A stretch of DNA of 64,000 bases from the NCBI RefSeq assembly GCF_900107235.1, contig NZ_FNPF01000010.1, forward strand, positions 62,001 through 126,000. The letters are read 5' to 3'. The notes below the pieces were generated by a model, which saw only the letters and a list, made by a program, of their open reading frames with translations, was not told the origin of the DNA and searched no databases. The translations under genes and the position numbers were made by a program. Below are positions 42,874 through 52,078 of the stretch, in pieces; the stretch's first letter is position 1, and the number at the start of each line of letters is the position of its first letter. The DNA is from Citreimonas salinaria. Lineage in GTDB: Bacteria > Pseudomonadota > Alphaproteobacteria > Rhodobacterales > Rhodobacteraceae.

Positions 42874-45189
42874 TCAGACAAGCTGCGCGTGCACAGTCTC
42901 GGTCAGATCCGAAAGCGAGAACGGCTTGGGCAGGAATACCGAGTTCGGGATCGCGTCCTGACCGTCGCCGAACGCGTCCTCGGCATAGCCCGAAACAAAG
43001 ACCACACCCACGTCCGGCCGCGTCTCGCGCGCCTTGCGCACCCAGGTCGGGCCGTCCATGCCGGGCATCACCACGTCGGTTACGAAGATGTCCACCGCCA
43101 TCGTGTCGTCGCTCAGCAGGTCCAGCGCCTCCTCGGCGGTCTCGGCCTCGATCACGGTGTAACCGCGCAGCCGCAGCGCGCGGGCGGCGAAGGCACGCAC
43201 CGGCGCCTCGTCCTCGACCAGCAGCACCACCCCCGATCCCGTCTCGGGCAGTTTCTGCACCTTTTCCTCGACCTGCGGCGCGGGCGCCTCGGCGGCGCGC
43301 TCATGGGCGGGGAACAGCAGCGTGAAGGTCGTCCCCTGCCCCGGAACGCTGTCGACGAAGATGTAGCCGCCCGACTGCTTGACGATGCCGTAGACCGTGG
43401 ACAGGCCGAGGCCGGTGCCCTCTCCGGTTCGTTTGGTCGTGAAGAAGGGCTCGAACACCTTCTGGAGCTTGTCCTTCGGGATGCCGACGCCCTCGTCGCT
43501 GATGGCGACCGAGACGTAGGCGCCGGGCGGCACCACCGCGCGGTCGCGTTCCAGACGGTCGTGCAGCACGCGGCGCTCGGTCGTGATCGAGACCTCGCCG
43601 CCGTCGGGCATGGCGTCGCGAGCGTTGACCACGAGGTTCATCATCACCTGTTCCAGTTGCCGCCGGTCGCCGCGGATCGTCGGCAGGGCCGGGTCGTGGT
43701 TGAGCACCAGGCGCACCTTTTCACCCACCAGCCGGTTGAGCAGATGCGTCAGGTCGGCCAGCGTGTCCCGCAGGTCCAGCACCTCGGGGCGCATCGTCTG
43801 CTTGCGCGAGAAGGCCAGAAGCTGACCCACCAGCGCCGCGGCCCGGTTGGCGTTCTGGTTGATCTGCACCAGGTCGCCGTAGTCGGGGTCGCCCTGGTCG
43901 TGGCGCAGCAGCAGCAGGTCGCAATGCCCCGAAATCGCGGTCAGCAGGTTGTTGAAATCATGCGCCACGCCACCCGCAAGTTGCCCGATCGCCTGCATCT
44001 TCTGGCTTTGCACGAACTGCGCTTCCAGCGTCTTGAGTTCAGTCGCGTCGTTGAGCACGGCTATCAGCGACGGCATGCCATGCTCGATCACCCGATTCAG
44101 CGTCACCTGCACGAAAACCTCGCGGTCGGGTCGGGTCAGGCGCAGGAATTCCGAGCGGTGCAGCCCGCGCCCGTCGGCGGCCTCGTGCAGCCAGTCGGTG
44201 AGGGCGCGGCCCAGCCCTTCCATGTATTCCGACAGGTTGCTCGCACCCTCGATCGGCAGGTCCAGCAGGCGCCGGGCTTCGGGGTTGGCGCGGATCAGCG
44301 TGCCGTCGGGCGTAACCTTCAGCAGCGGCACCGGCAGCGTGTCGAAGCCGCGCTCGCCCTCGATGTTGTCGCAGGTGTCCTCGATCGGGGCCAGCAACAG
44401 CTCTTGGCGGCCGGTGCCGATATCGGCGCTTTGCACCAGCACCCGCGCAACGCCGTCGGCGGACTTGATGCGGTGCACTCCGCCCGAGCGCAGCGGCAGG
44501 TCCTCGACGAAGTCCGACAGCGACTTGGCGCGCTGGCCGATCAGCGACCGCGCGGCGGGGTTCATGAACAGGATCGCGCCGTTGCGTCCGGTGGTCAGCA
44601 TCGGCGTATCGGCCCGTCGCGGCCCGACCGAGCGCGTGGCCTCCGATTCCAGCCGCCAGACGGTGATGCCGTCCTCGAGCCGGCGGACATGCAGGCGGAA
44701 TCCCTCGGCGTGGCTGGTCACGTCCTCCAGCACCGCACCGGCGGCCTCGGCCTTCTGCTGCAGGCGAAAGACGATGCCCTCGGCACCGGCGAATACGTCG
44801 CGCAGCGCCTCGACCAGGGGCGTTCCGGGCTCGCGCGCAAAGCGTTCGCGCGCCGCCGCATTGGCCGAGGCGATCGAACCGTCGGTGCCGGTGACGAAGC
44901 AATAGGCGGGATCGAACTCCATCGCCTGCGCCAGCAGCGTGCGGCGCCGGTCCATCTGAACGATGCGAATCGCGCGTATGACGATCCAGCCCACGGCCAG
45001 CGCCGCGAAGACGCCGGTGGCGGTCAGGGAAACGAGGCCGGCAAGCTCGTGGGTGGTCGCCAGCGCGACGGCGTAGGTCGAGGACGCCAGCAGCGCGAAG
45101 ATCGCGGCGACCCTAAGGTTGAGTTCCCCCGCCGGTAACATGCCCGCCAAATCGCGTCCCCCCTTCGTCAAGCCCCGTGCGCGCCGCAT
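42874..45189 (-). CDS. cckA: Hybrid histidine kinase CckA (cell cycle/CtrA pathway)
   Basis: With the ATG at 45189 the protein has 771 residues. Two membrane spans lie near residues 27-45 and 50-70, followed by PAS-like domains (YCFVTGTDGSIASANAAARE). The kinase core has H410 in GGVAHDFNNLL, then N-, D-, F- and G-box motifs (DEGVGIP, FFTTKRTGEGTGLGLS). A receiver domain carries D705 in VTDVVMPGMDG. This PAS-HisKA-HATPase-REC layout is CckA, which feeds phosphate through ChpT to CtrA. GTG 45213 and ATG 45141 are other possible starts. Confidence 0.9.
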   Translation of the reverse strand: MRRARGLTKGGRDLAGMLPAGELNLRVAAIFALLASSTYAVALATTHELAGLVSLTATGVFAALAVGWIVIRAIRIVQMDRRRTLLAQAMEFDPAYCFVTGTDGSIASANAAARERFAREPGTPLVEALRDVFAGAEGIVFRLQQKAEAAGAVLEDVTSHAEGFRLHVRRLEDGITVWRLESEATRSVGPRRADTPMLTTGRNGAILFMNPAARSLIGQRAKSLSDFVEDLPLRSGGVHRIKSADGVARVLVQSADIGTGRQELLLAPIEDTCDNIEGERGFDTLPVPLLKVTPDGTLIRANPEARRLLDLPIEGASNLSEYMEGLGRALTDWLHEAADGRGLHRSEFLRLTRPDREVFVQVTLNRVIEHGMPSLIAVLNDATELKTLEAQFVQSQKMQAIGQLAGGVAHDFNNLLTAISGHCDLLLLRHDQGDPDYGDLVQINQNANRAAALVGQLLAFSRKQTMRPEVLDLRDTLADLTHLLNRLVGEKVRLVLNHDPALPTIRGDRRQLEQVMMNLVVNARDAMPDGGEVSITTERRVLHDRLERDRAVVPPGAYVSVAISDEGVGIPKDKLQKVFEPFFTTKRTGEGTGLGLSTVYGIVKQSGGYIFVDSVPGQGTTFTLLFPAHERAAEAPAPQVEEKVQKLPETGSGVVLLVEDEAPVRAFAARALRLRGYTVIEAETAEEALDLLSDDTMAVDIFVTDVVMPGMDGPTWVRKARETRPDVGVVFVSGYAEDAFGDGQDAIPNSVFLPKPFSLSDLTETVHAQLV

Positions 45190-45222
45190 CGAATCGCGCG
45201 CCTCACCATTCACCGGGCAACG

Positions 45223-45238
45223 TTAACCATCAGTTAAC
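45223..45238. promoter_or_regulatory. Full CtrA box upstream of cckA
   Basis: TTAA-CCATCAG-TTAAC fits the CtrA consensus TTAA-N7-TTAAC exactly, and the reverse strand reads TTAA-CTGATGG-TTAAC, so both orientations are perfect. It sits in the 44-bp gap between rsmB and cckA, 34 bp upstream of the ATG at 45189 and 82 bp upstream of ATG 45141. It suggests CtrA regulates its own kinase, forming a feedback loop. Confidence 0.72.
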
Positions 45239-45257
45239 CACCACCGCGAACGGCGCG

Positions 45258-46415
45258 TCACCCCGTGTGTGCCAGCACCGCGAGGAAAAGCCCGTCGCCC
45301 TCTGGGCCGGGCAGGAACGACCGGCTGTCGCGCAAGGTCCAGCCGGGATGGCCGGCGATGAAGCGTTCGACCGCCTGCATGTTCTCGCACGCCAGAACCG
45401 AGCAGGTGGCGTAGGCCAGCACGCCGCCCGGCGCGACCAGCGGCGCCGCGCGGTCGAGAATGTCGGCCTGCGTCCGGCACAGCGCGTCGAGCGCGCCCTG
45501 CGTCAGGCGCCACTTGCCTTCCGGCGCGCGACGCCAAGCGCCGCTGCCGGAACAGGGCACGTCGCACAGCACAAGATCCCAGTCCCGGCGGGGATGATCC
45601 ACGATCCGCAGGTCGGCCCCTGCGCGGGTGGCGCGTGCCGGCACATCGCGCATGCGGGCCGGATCGGCATCGTGCACCGCGACCGGACCGCCGCCCAGTC
45701 GTGCGGCCATCGCCAGCGCCTTGCCGCCGCCGCCGGCGCAGTAGTCCAGCACCCGCATGCCCGGCACCAGCGGCAGCGCGTCGACCACTGCTTGGCTCGC
45801 GGCGTCCTGCATCTCGACCAGGCCGCCGGCGAAGGCCGCGCCGCGCGCGATGCTGCGGGCGCCCGCGATGATCTCCAGCGCGTCGGGCGACAACGAGGCG
45901 GGACGCGCCTCGATGCCCTCCTCGGCCAGCGCGGCGCGCGCGCCCTCGACATCCGCGCGAAGCGTGTTGACGCGGACGAAGACTGGCGCGCGATGGCGCA
46001 GCGCCTGCGCGACTGGGTCGGCCCGCGGCCCCAGGTCCCGCGCAAACTGCGGCCACAGCCAGTCGGGCATGTCCCGCGCGGCGGCGCCATCCTGCGTACC
46101 GCCGGCGGCCCGCTCTGCTTCCGACAGCGGCGCGGGAGCGTGGCCCTGGCCGTCGAACAGGCTCTCGGGCGGCGGGCCGTCCTGCCGCAGCAGGCCGATC
46201 ATCCGGCCGCGTCCTGTCTCGGCCGCGCCAGACGCGGCCGTGCTGCGCCAACGGCGCAGCACGTCGAACACGTGATCGCGCACCGCCGCGCGATCCTTCG
46301 ACCCCGCGTAACGCGCTCCGCGCGCCCAATTGGTCAGCGCCTTCTCGGCCGGCTCTCCAGAGGCCACCCGGTCAATCACCGCGATCGCGGCAGAGATGCG
46401 CGCACCAGGAGTCAC
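45258..46415 (-). CDS. rsmB: 16S rRNA (cytosine-C5) methyltransferase RsmB-like
   Basis: The 385-residue protein has the N-terminal NusB-like region and a C-terminal methyltransferase. The SAM-binding motif is LDYCAGGGGKALAMAA and the catalytic cysteines are in DVPCSGSG and YATCSVL. The GTG start (46415) overlaps the stop of an upstream small frame (GTGA). An in-frame ATG at 46640 would add 75 residues with no family likeness. It probably methylates C967 of 16S rRNA. cckA follows on the same strand after 44 bp. Confidence 0.87.
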   Translation of the reverse strand: MTPGARISAAIAVIDRVASGEPAEKALTNWARGARYAGSKDRAAVRDHVFDVLRRWRSTAASGAAETGRGRMIGLLRQDGPPPESLFDGQGHAPAPLSEAERAAGGTQDGAAARDMPDWLWPQFARDLGPRADPVAQALRHRAPVFVRVNTLRADVEGARAALAEEGIEARPASLSPDALEIIAGARSIARGAAFAGGLVEMQDAASQAVVDALPLVPGMRVLDYCAGGGGKALAMAARLGGGPVAVHDADPARMRDVPARATRAGADLRIVDHPRRDWDLVLCDVPCSGSGAWRRAPEGKWRLTQGALDALCRTQADILDRAAPLVAPGGVLAYATCSVLACENMQAVERFIAGHPGWTLRDSRSFLPGPEGDGLFLAVLAHTG

Positions 46416-46558
46416 GTGATCACCCGTGCCGCGGCGCCACGGGCGCCGGAGGCAAGGTCGCGGATAGACCCGCACCGGTTTGCGGCCGCGCGTATTGCCA
46501 TGCCTGCGTCGGGCATGAACGTCCGAGCCTCGTCGGGGAATATGTTGAAAAGTTTCAT
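46412..46558 (-). CDS. Small unidentified frame coupled to rsmB
   Basis: The frame ends with its TGA overlapping the rsmB GTG, which is typical of a real coupled gene. From the ATG at 46558 it would encode 48 residues (starts MKLFNIFPDEARTFMPDAG); longer starts reach 46585 or 46663. No family is recognised, and no good ribosome site is visible at any start. It may be a regulatory leader or a chance frame. Confidence 0.35.
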   Translation of the reverse strand: MKLFNIFPDEARTFMPDAGMAIRAAANRCGSIRDLASGARGAAARVIT

Positions 46559-46700
46559 GGGCGGCTTCGTTCCGGGATGCGGCATCGGGTTCGATACCAC
46601 CGTCCTTCCGGTAAATGCCGCCTGAGCCCGCCCGGCGCAAGCGAGCGGGCTCGTGTATCGCAAGATGACGCGACGGTCACCGGCGCGGCGTCATGCCCGC

Positions 46701-47609
46701 TCACTCGACGCCGTAGATCCGCGCGATGTCCTTCAGCATCAGTTCGGCTGCCAGTATGCCGCCCGCCGTGTTCCAGATCGCGTCGCTGACCGCGTGAACC
46801 TTGCCCGCCTGCACGGCCGAAAGAGACTGCCAGAGCGGATCGGACAGCACGTCCTGCGCCAGCGCGTCGCCCTCGCCGTCGCCGGTTTCGTAGGTGAAAT
46901 GGAAGATCCGGTCGCCGTCCATGTCCGGGATGCTCTCCTTGCCGGTGTAGATGGCGAAGGCGCCCACGTCCTGGATCTCGGGACGTTGGAAACCGAGGTC
47001 CTTCAGCAGGACCCCGGAAAAGCTGTCCAGCTGGTAGATGCGGATCTGGCCGGGCAGGAAGCGGATGACCGAGACCTCTTCCTCCAGCGCCGGGCCCAGC
47101 TTCGCGCTCAGCGCATCCACGGCGGCGTCGAACTCCGCGATGGCGGCGTCGCCCTCGTCCGCCAGCCCCAGGGCCTCGGCGTAGAGACGGAAGTTGATTT
47201 TCCAGTCGCCGCGCAGTTCCTGCGACACCACCGTGGGCGCGATGGCGGAAAGCTGCGGATAGATTTCCTCGTGCCGCTGGGCATTGCCGATGATCAGGTC
47301 AGGCTCGAGCGCCGCGACCAGTTCGAGATTCACCCCGCTTTCCGTGCCAACGGGCACCGCGTCGCCCATCGCGTCCGAGATGTGATCCCACCACGGATCG
47401 CCATTCCACGAGTTCACCGCGCCCACCGGAACGACGCCCAGCGCCAGAGCCGCTTCGGTGCCCTCGTTCGTCAGGACGACGACACGCTGCGGGTCCTCGG
47501 GCACATCGGTCGTGCCCAGCGCGTGTTCCACCTCGCGCGCCTGCGCCGCGCCCGCCAGTAGGACCGCCAGGACCGGCACAGCCGCCAGGAAGGTTCTGAA
47601 AAGTGTCAT
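46701..47609 (-). CDS. Iron-siderophore ABC transporter substrate-binding protein
   Basis: The 302-residue protein has a signal peptide (MTLFRTFLAAVPVLAVLLAGAAQA) and a FepB/FecB-type fold, with ALGTTDVPEDPQRVVVLTN at the N-terminus, LEPDLIIGNAQRHEEIYPQL near residue 98 and the C-terminal WNTAGGILAAELMLKDI. It likely captures a ferric siderophore in the periplasm. The start MTLF was chosen over a longer MRTATM. It diverges from the permease genes across about 95 bp. Confidence 0.87.
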   Translation of the reverse strand: MTLFRTFLAAVPVLAVLLAGAAQAREVEHALGTTDVPEDPQRVVVLTNEGTEAALALGVVPVGAVNSWNGDPWWDHISDAMGDAVPVGTESGVNLELVAALEPDLIIGNAQRHEEIYPQLSAIAPTVVSQELRGDWKINFRLYAEALGLADEGDAAIAEFDAAVDALSAKLGPALEEEVSVIRFLPGQIRIYQLDSFSGVLLKDLGFQRPEIQDVGAFAIYTGKESIPDMDGDRIFHFTYETGDGEGDALAQDVLSDPLWQSLSAVQAGKVHAVSDAIWNTAGGILAAELMLKDIARIYGVE

Positions 47610-47662
47610 CGTCGCCGTCCTCATTGTCGAGTTATTCGATCAGGAAATTTCCGGCGCCTTGG

Positions 47663-47688
47663 TTGACCAAATCTCTCGGGAATGTCAA
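47663..47688. promoter_or_regulatory. Inverted repeat between siderophore transporter arms
   Basis: TTGAC (47663-47667) and GTCAA (47684-47688) flank 16 bases in the gap between the divergent binding-protein and permease genes. TTGAC could serve as -35 for the permease operon, and the dyad could be an iron-dependent operator. It does not match a Fur box clearly, and RirA/Irr sites are variable, so this is tentative. Confidence 0.3.
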
Positions 47689-47704
47689 TGACGCGCAGAA
47701 ACCG

Positions 47705-48700
47705 GTGGCCGATCCCGTGACCAAGCTCCTGACGCTCCTTACCATCCTGCTCGCGCTCGCGGCACTGGCGAGCCTGCATCTCGGCCTGCGTCACTACGCG
47801 CCGGGCACGGTGCTGGACGCGCTGCGCGGCGGCACCAGCCCGGACGCCATCATCGTGGCGACCCTGCGGGTGCCACGCACGCTGGTCGGCCTGTGCTCCG
47901 GCGCGGCGCTGGGGCTTGCCGGGTTCCTCATGCAGGCGGCGACGCGGAACCCGCTGGCCGAGCCGGGGCTGCTGGGCATCAACGGCGGCGCGGCCCTCGC
48001 GGTCGTGCTGGGCGTCACGCTTGGCAACGCGCCCGGTCTTGCGGGTATTGGCGCGCTGGCACTGGTCGGCGGGCTGGCCGCCACGGCGCTGGTCTTCGGC
48101 ATCGTCGCGGCGGCGGGCCGCGCGGCGGGACCGGCGACCACGCTTCTGGCAGGCGTGACCGTCGCCGCCATGCTCGCGTCGCTCACGCAGGTCCTTCTCC
48201 TGGTCGACGAGACGGCGCTCGAGACGATGCTTTTCTGGCTTTCGGGCGGCTTCGCCGGTCGCGATCTGGAGCTTCTCGCCCTCGGGCTTCCGGCACTGGT
48301 CGTCGGTTGCCTCGGCGCGCTCGTCCTCGCGCCGTCGCTCGATGCGCTCAGACTAGACGACGACAGCGCCGGCGCACTCGGCGTCCGCGTGACGGGTGTC
48401 AGGCTTGCGGCGCTGACGCTGGCGGCGATCCTGGCATCGGGTGCGGTCGCGATGGCCGGACCGGTGGTGTTCCTCGGGCTCGTCGCGCCGCATCTGGCGC
48501 GCAGGCTCGCACCCGCGTCCGGCAGCGCGGGGCTGATCGCGGCGACGGCACTGACGGGCGCCACCCTTGCCGTGCTTGCCGATATCGCGGCCCGCCTGAT
48601 CGTGGCGCCGGGCGAGTCGCCGATCGGCGCCGTCCTGGCGCTGGTCGGCGTGCCCGTGCTGGTCGGCCTGCTGCGCCAGCGGCGCGAGGCCGTGCTGTGA
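47705..48700 (+). CDS. Ferric-siderophore ABC permease 1 (FecCD family)
   Basis: The roughly 331-residue membrane protein (GTG start at 47705; 47717 is an alternative) has about nine spans. The FecCD signature is RVPRTLVGLCSGAALGLAG followed by MQAATRNPLAEPGLLGINGG. The typical late motif VFLGLVAPHLARRL is near residue 260. It pairs with the next permease, and their genes overlap by four bases. Confidence 0.87.
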   Translation: MADPVTKLLTLLTILLALAALASLHLGLRHYAPGTVLDALRGGTSPDAIIVATLRVPRTLVGLCSGAALGLAGFLMQAATRNPLAEPGLLGINGGAALAVVLGVTLGNAPGLAGIGALALVGGLAATALVFGIVAAAGRAAGPATTLLAGVTVAAMLASLTQVLLLVDETALETMLFWLSGGFAGRDLELLALGLPALVVGCLGALVLAPSLDALRLDDDSAGALGVRVTGVRLAALTLAAILASGAVAMAGPVVFLGLVAPHLARRLAPASGSAGLIAATALTGATLAVLADIAARLIVAPGESPIGAVLALVGVPVLVGLLRQRREAVL

Positions 48701-49716
48701 CCAACCTGCCCCCCTTTTTGCGTCTCGGCCTGCTTGTCGCGCTGCTCGGAGCGCTGACGGTTCTGGCGACCGGCATGGGGTCCAGCCACATGCCGCCCGG
48801 CCGGGTCGCGGCGGCGCTTCTCGGCTACGGCGCGCGCATGGACGAGGTCATCGTCTGGACCCTGCGCCTGCCGCGCGTCGCGCTGGCCATCCTTGCCGGC
48901 ATGGCGCTGGCACTTTCCGGCGCGCTGCTGCAGCGTGTGACTCGGAACCCGATCGCGGCCCCCTCGATTCTCGGCATAACCGACGGTGCGGCAGTCGGCG
49001 CCGTGGGATTCCTGTGGGCCTTCTCGGACGACGCGAACCTGCTTGTGGTCTCGATCCACTGGCAACCGCTGGCGGCAATCACCGGCGCGTTCGCCTTTGC
49101 CGGGCTCGTCACGATTCTGGCCTTCCTCGACCCGGGCGGCCGCGGGCCGCTGCGGGTCATCCTCTACGGAGTCGCGCTCGCCGCGCTGGCCAAGGCGGCC
49201 GTTACGCTGTTGATGATCGTAGGGCCGGTCTATCGCGCCGGGCAGGCGCTGACATGGCTCACCGGCTCGATCGCCGCCGCGCACTGGAGCGATGTCTTCG
49301 TCGTCGCCGCCGGGCTGGCGATCTCGGCGGTCCTGCTGCTGGTCGCGCGCAGCACGATCCGGCAACTGGTGCTGGACACCGACAGCGCCGCGGCGACCGG
49401 CGTGCCGGTGGGCCGGGCGCAGGTGGCGCTGCTGGCGCTCGCGGTGGGGCTCACCGCTCTGGCCGTGTCGCAGGTGGGCGCCATCGGCTTCGTCGGCCTA
49501 GTGGCGCCGCACGTCGCGCGGTTGTTCCACGGCGCCTTCGCCGGCGGCTACCTTGCCGCGACGGCGCTGATCGGCGGCGTCATCGTCCTGGCGGCCGATA
49601 CGGTCGCACGGATGATCGCCGCGCCGCTGGAACTGCCCGCCGGGGCACTGACCGCGCTTCTCGGCGCGCCGCTTTTCCTGTGGTTGCTTCTGAAAGGACG
49701 CCGAACGCATGGCTGA
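48697..49716 (+). CDS. Ferric-siderophore ABC permease 2 (FecCD family)
   Basis: The 339-residue protein starts with GTG overlapping the first permease stop. It has the signature RLPRVALAILAGMALALSGA and LLQRVTRNPIAAPSILGITDGA, and the motif IGFVGLVAPHVARL near residue 260. Two different FecCD subunits form the heterodimeric channel for the ferric complex. The stop overlaps the ATPase start by eight bases. Confidence 0.88.
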   Translation: MTNLPPFLRLGLLVALLGALTVLATGMGSSHMPPGRVAAALLGYGARMDEVIVWTLRLPRVALAILAGMALALSGALLQRVTRNPIAAPSILGITDGAAVGAVGFLWAFSDDANLLVVSIHWQPLAAITGAFAFAGLVTILAFLDPGGRGPLRVILYGVALAALAKAAVTLLMIVGPVYRAGQALTWLTGSIAAAHWSDVFVVAAGLAISAVLLLVARSTIRQLVLDTDSAAATGVPVGRAQVALLALAVGLTALAVSQVGAIGFVGLVAPHVARLFHGAFAGGYLAATALIGGVIVLAADTVARMIAAPLELPAGALTALLGAPLFLWLLLKGRRTHG

Positions 49717-50494
49717 CGCACTCGCCCGGCTTCGCGCCGTCACCGCACGCTATGACGGTGTGACGGCGCTGGACCTGATCGATCTCGACCTGCCCGAGGG
49801 CCGGATCACCGCGCTCTGCGGCCCGAACGGCAGCGGCAAGTCCACGGCGCTACGCGTGCTTCGCGGGTTGCACCAGGCCGAGCAGGGAGAGGTCGAGGTT
49901 GCCGGGCGGCCTTTGCGCGACTGGGCGCCCAAGGACTTGGCCAAGGCGGTCGCCATGCTCAGCCAGTCGCCCGACGCGCCGCCCGAACTGACGGTGCAGG
50001 ATCTCGTGCGGCTGGGCCGGTTCGCGCACCGCAAGCGGTTCGCGGGGCAAAGCGGCGAGGACCACGCCGCCTGCGCCCGCGCGATGAGGGCCACCGAGAT
50101 GACCGATCTCGCGGCCCGCCCCATCGGGCGGCTGTCGGGTGGCCAGCTTCAGCGCGCGTGGATCGCCATGACCATCGCGCAGGACGCGCCGCGGATCTTC
50201 CTGGACGAGCCGACGAACCACCTGGACGTGGCCCACGCCTTCGAGGTGCTGGAACTGGTGCGCCGACTGAACCGGACCGAGGGGCGCAGCGTCGTGCTTG
50301 TGCTGCACGATCTGAACATGGCCATGCGCTACGCCGATCACGTCGTGCTGTTCGACAAGGGACGCGCAGTCGCCTCGGGGCCGACCCGCGAGGTCCTGAA
50401 CGAGCCGCAGATCACCCAGGTCTTCGGCATAAGGTGCCGCATCGTCCATGTGAGCGGAGAGGATGCGCCGACACTCGTGACGCTGCCTCGCTGA
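49709..50494 (+). CDS. Ferric-siderophore ABC ATPase (FepC-like)
   Basis: The 261-residue ATPase has Walker A GPNGSGKST (near residues 35-43), signature LSGGQLQRAW and Walker B IFLDEPTNHLDV. The sequence after Walker B, HAFEVLELVRRLNR, fits the FepC/BtuD type rather than other importers. It completes the siderophore transporter. A TonB receptor or siderophore synthesis genes are not seen in the window. Confidence 0.9.
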   Translation: MADALARLRAVTARYDGVTALDLIDLDLPEGRITALCGPNGSGKSTALRVLRGLHQAEQGEVEVAGRPLRDWAPKDLAKAVAMLSQSPDAPPELTVQDLVRLGRFAHRKRFAGQSGEDHAACARAMRATEMTDLAARPIGRLSGGQLQRAWIAMTIAQDAPRIFLDEPTNHLDVAHAFEVLELVRRLNRTEGRSVVLVLHDLNMAMRYADHVVLFDKGRAVASGPTREVLNEPQITQVFGIRCRIVHVSGEDAPTLVTLPR

Positions 50495-50698
50495 CACGGG
50501 CGGCGGGGCCGGAGCGCCGTGGGCCCGTCCCGGGCAGGATTGTCCCGGATCGCAGTTTGCGCGCCGGACGCGCTGCCTTGAACTGCGGACGGTTAGTTCA
50601 CGTTGCGGGTGCACGAAGCCCGCCGCGTCCACAGAACGACGTGCCGGCGCTTGCTCCGCGCTGTCCGGGGCCGGCGAAGCGAGCGGCCCGACTGAAGA

Positions 50699-51814
50699 TC
50701 AGGCCGGGCTGTCGAGCGTCGCAGTCGCCGTCTGCCGCCGCCCGTCACGCAGGAACGCGATCTCGATCTCGGTGCCGGGGCTGTGGCGATCGAGAGCGGC
50801 CAGGAAATCCTCGGTGTTGGTGATGGGCGCGCCGTTCATCGCGACGATGACGTCGCCGGGAACCAGGCGGCCGTCGTTGGTGATGCGCGCCGGCCGAAGC
50901 CCGATCCGCGCGGCGGCCGAGCCGGCCCTTACGCCCAGAACCAGCACGCCGGTAATGCCCTGTCGGCGCGCAAGCTCGTTTATGCGTTGATCGTATTCGA
51001 TCCCCAGCACAGGCGGCGCGTAGCGGCCGGTCTCGATCAGTTGCGGGACGACCCGGTTCACCACGTCGACCGGAACGGCAAAGCCGATCCCCGCGCTGCC
51101 GCCCGAGGGGCTGTAGATCGCGGTATTGACCCCGATCAGCCGTCCCGCGCTGTCCAGCAGCGGCCCGCCGGAATTGCCCGGGTTGATCGCGGCGTCGGTC
51201 TGGATCAGCCCCCGCAGCCCGCGACCGCCCGCGCCCGGCAGCTCGCGATCCAGCGCCGAGACGACGCCGGTGGTCAGCGTCCAGTCCAGCCCGAAGGGGT
51301 TTCCGATCGCCAACACCTTCTGGCCGACCTGGATCTCGGCGCTGCGCCCGACCGGCAACGGCGGCGCCCCGGTCTCGTCGATCCGGAGCACGGCAAGGTC
51401 GTGGGTCGGATCCGTGCCCACCAGCCGGGCGCGGCGGGTCTCGCCATCGGCAAGCTGGACGATGGCGCTGTCCGCGCCCGCGATGACGTGGTTGTTGGTG
51501 ATGATGTGACCCTGCGCGTCCCATACGAAGCCCGACCCGCTGCCCTGCGGCACGTCGGTGGATCGCCTGCTCCACGGGTCGATGATCCGCCATGACGTGG
51601 TGATGAAGACCACGCTCTCGCGGGCCGCGCGGAAGGTCTCGACGACCGAGCGTTCATCCGCAGGCAGATCGGCCCGCGGCGCGACCGCCCGGGGCTGAGC
51701 CGGAGGGACGAGAAGGCGCTCCACGACGACGGGACCGCTCTGCCACGCGATCCCGACGACGATCGCCGCGAGCGAGGCGAGAAGAAGTCGCGAAAGAAAG
51801 CGCCGGTCTTGCAT
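50699..51814 (-). CDS. HtrA/DegQ-like periplasmic serine protease with one PDZ domain
   Basis: The 371-residue protein has an N-terminal anchor (residues 8-25) and a trypsin-like domain. The triad is H109 (NNHVIAG), D139 (HDLAVL) and S215 (GNSGGPLL). A single PDZ follows (about residues 275-360, GRLVPGDVIVAMNG). One PDZ rather than two places it with DegS/HhoA-type proteins. The chosen ATG at 51814 removes a 16-residue extension. It diverges from the P450 gene and converges on the siderophore ATPase. Confidence 0.88.
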   Translation of the reverse strand: MQDRRFLSRLLLASLAAIVVGIAWQSGPVVVERLLVPPAQPRAVAPRADLPADERSVVETFRAARESVVFITTSWRIIDPWSRRSTDVPQGSGSGFVWDAQGHIITNNHVIAGADSAIVQLADGETRRARLVGTDPTHDLAVLRIDETGAPPLPVGRSAEIQVGQKVLAIGNPFGLDWTLTTGVVSALDRELPGAGGRGLRGLIQTDAAINPGNSGGPLLDSAGRLIGVNTAIYSPSGGSAGIGFAVPVDVVNRVVPQLIETGRYAPPVLGIEYDQRINELARRQGITGVLVLGVRAGSAAARIGLRPARITNDGRLVPGDVIVAMNGAPITNTEDFLAALDRHSPGTEIEIAFLRDGRRQTATATLDSPA

Positions 51815-52078
51815 CGGTTCCGCCTGTGTTGCCGATGCACAACCTGCCATCGCGCCGGGCAAAGAACCAGACCGGATGCCGCCCCGGCGGCACGTCTGCG
51901 CCGATCGGACGCGCGGCGCGGACGTGCCGCTTGGTCTGGCGCCGCCGGACCGTGCCGGTTGTCACAGAGGCACTTCGCTTGCGGGATCGCCAGACCTGCC
52001 GGACGGCGAGGGCACCCGACCGGCCGCCACGACACAGGACCGGGAACCCGCGGGTCCCGCAACCGTTGGCCGGATGTC

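Noticed and set aside
42889-45138. 749-codon plus-strand frame opposite cckA
   Set aside because: cckA is certain from its kinase and receiver motifs; the opposite frame has no recognisable domain.
45190-45213. GTG start of cckA at 45213
   Set aside because: It would leave the CtrA box overlapping the ribosome binding region; ATG 45189 or 45141 fits better, though this is not settled.
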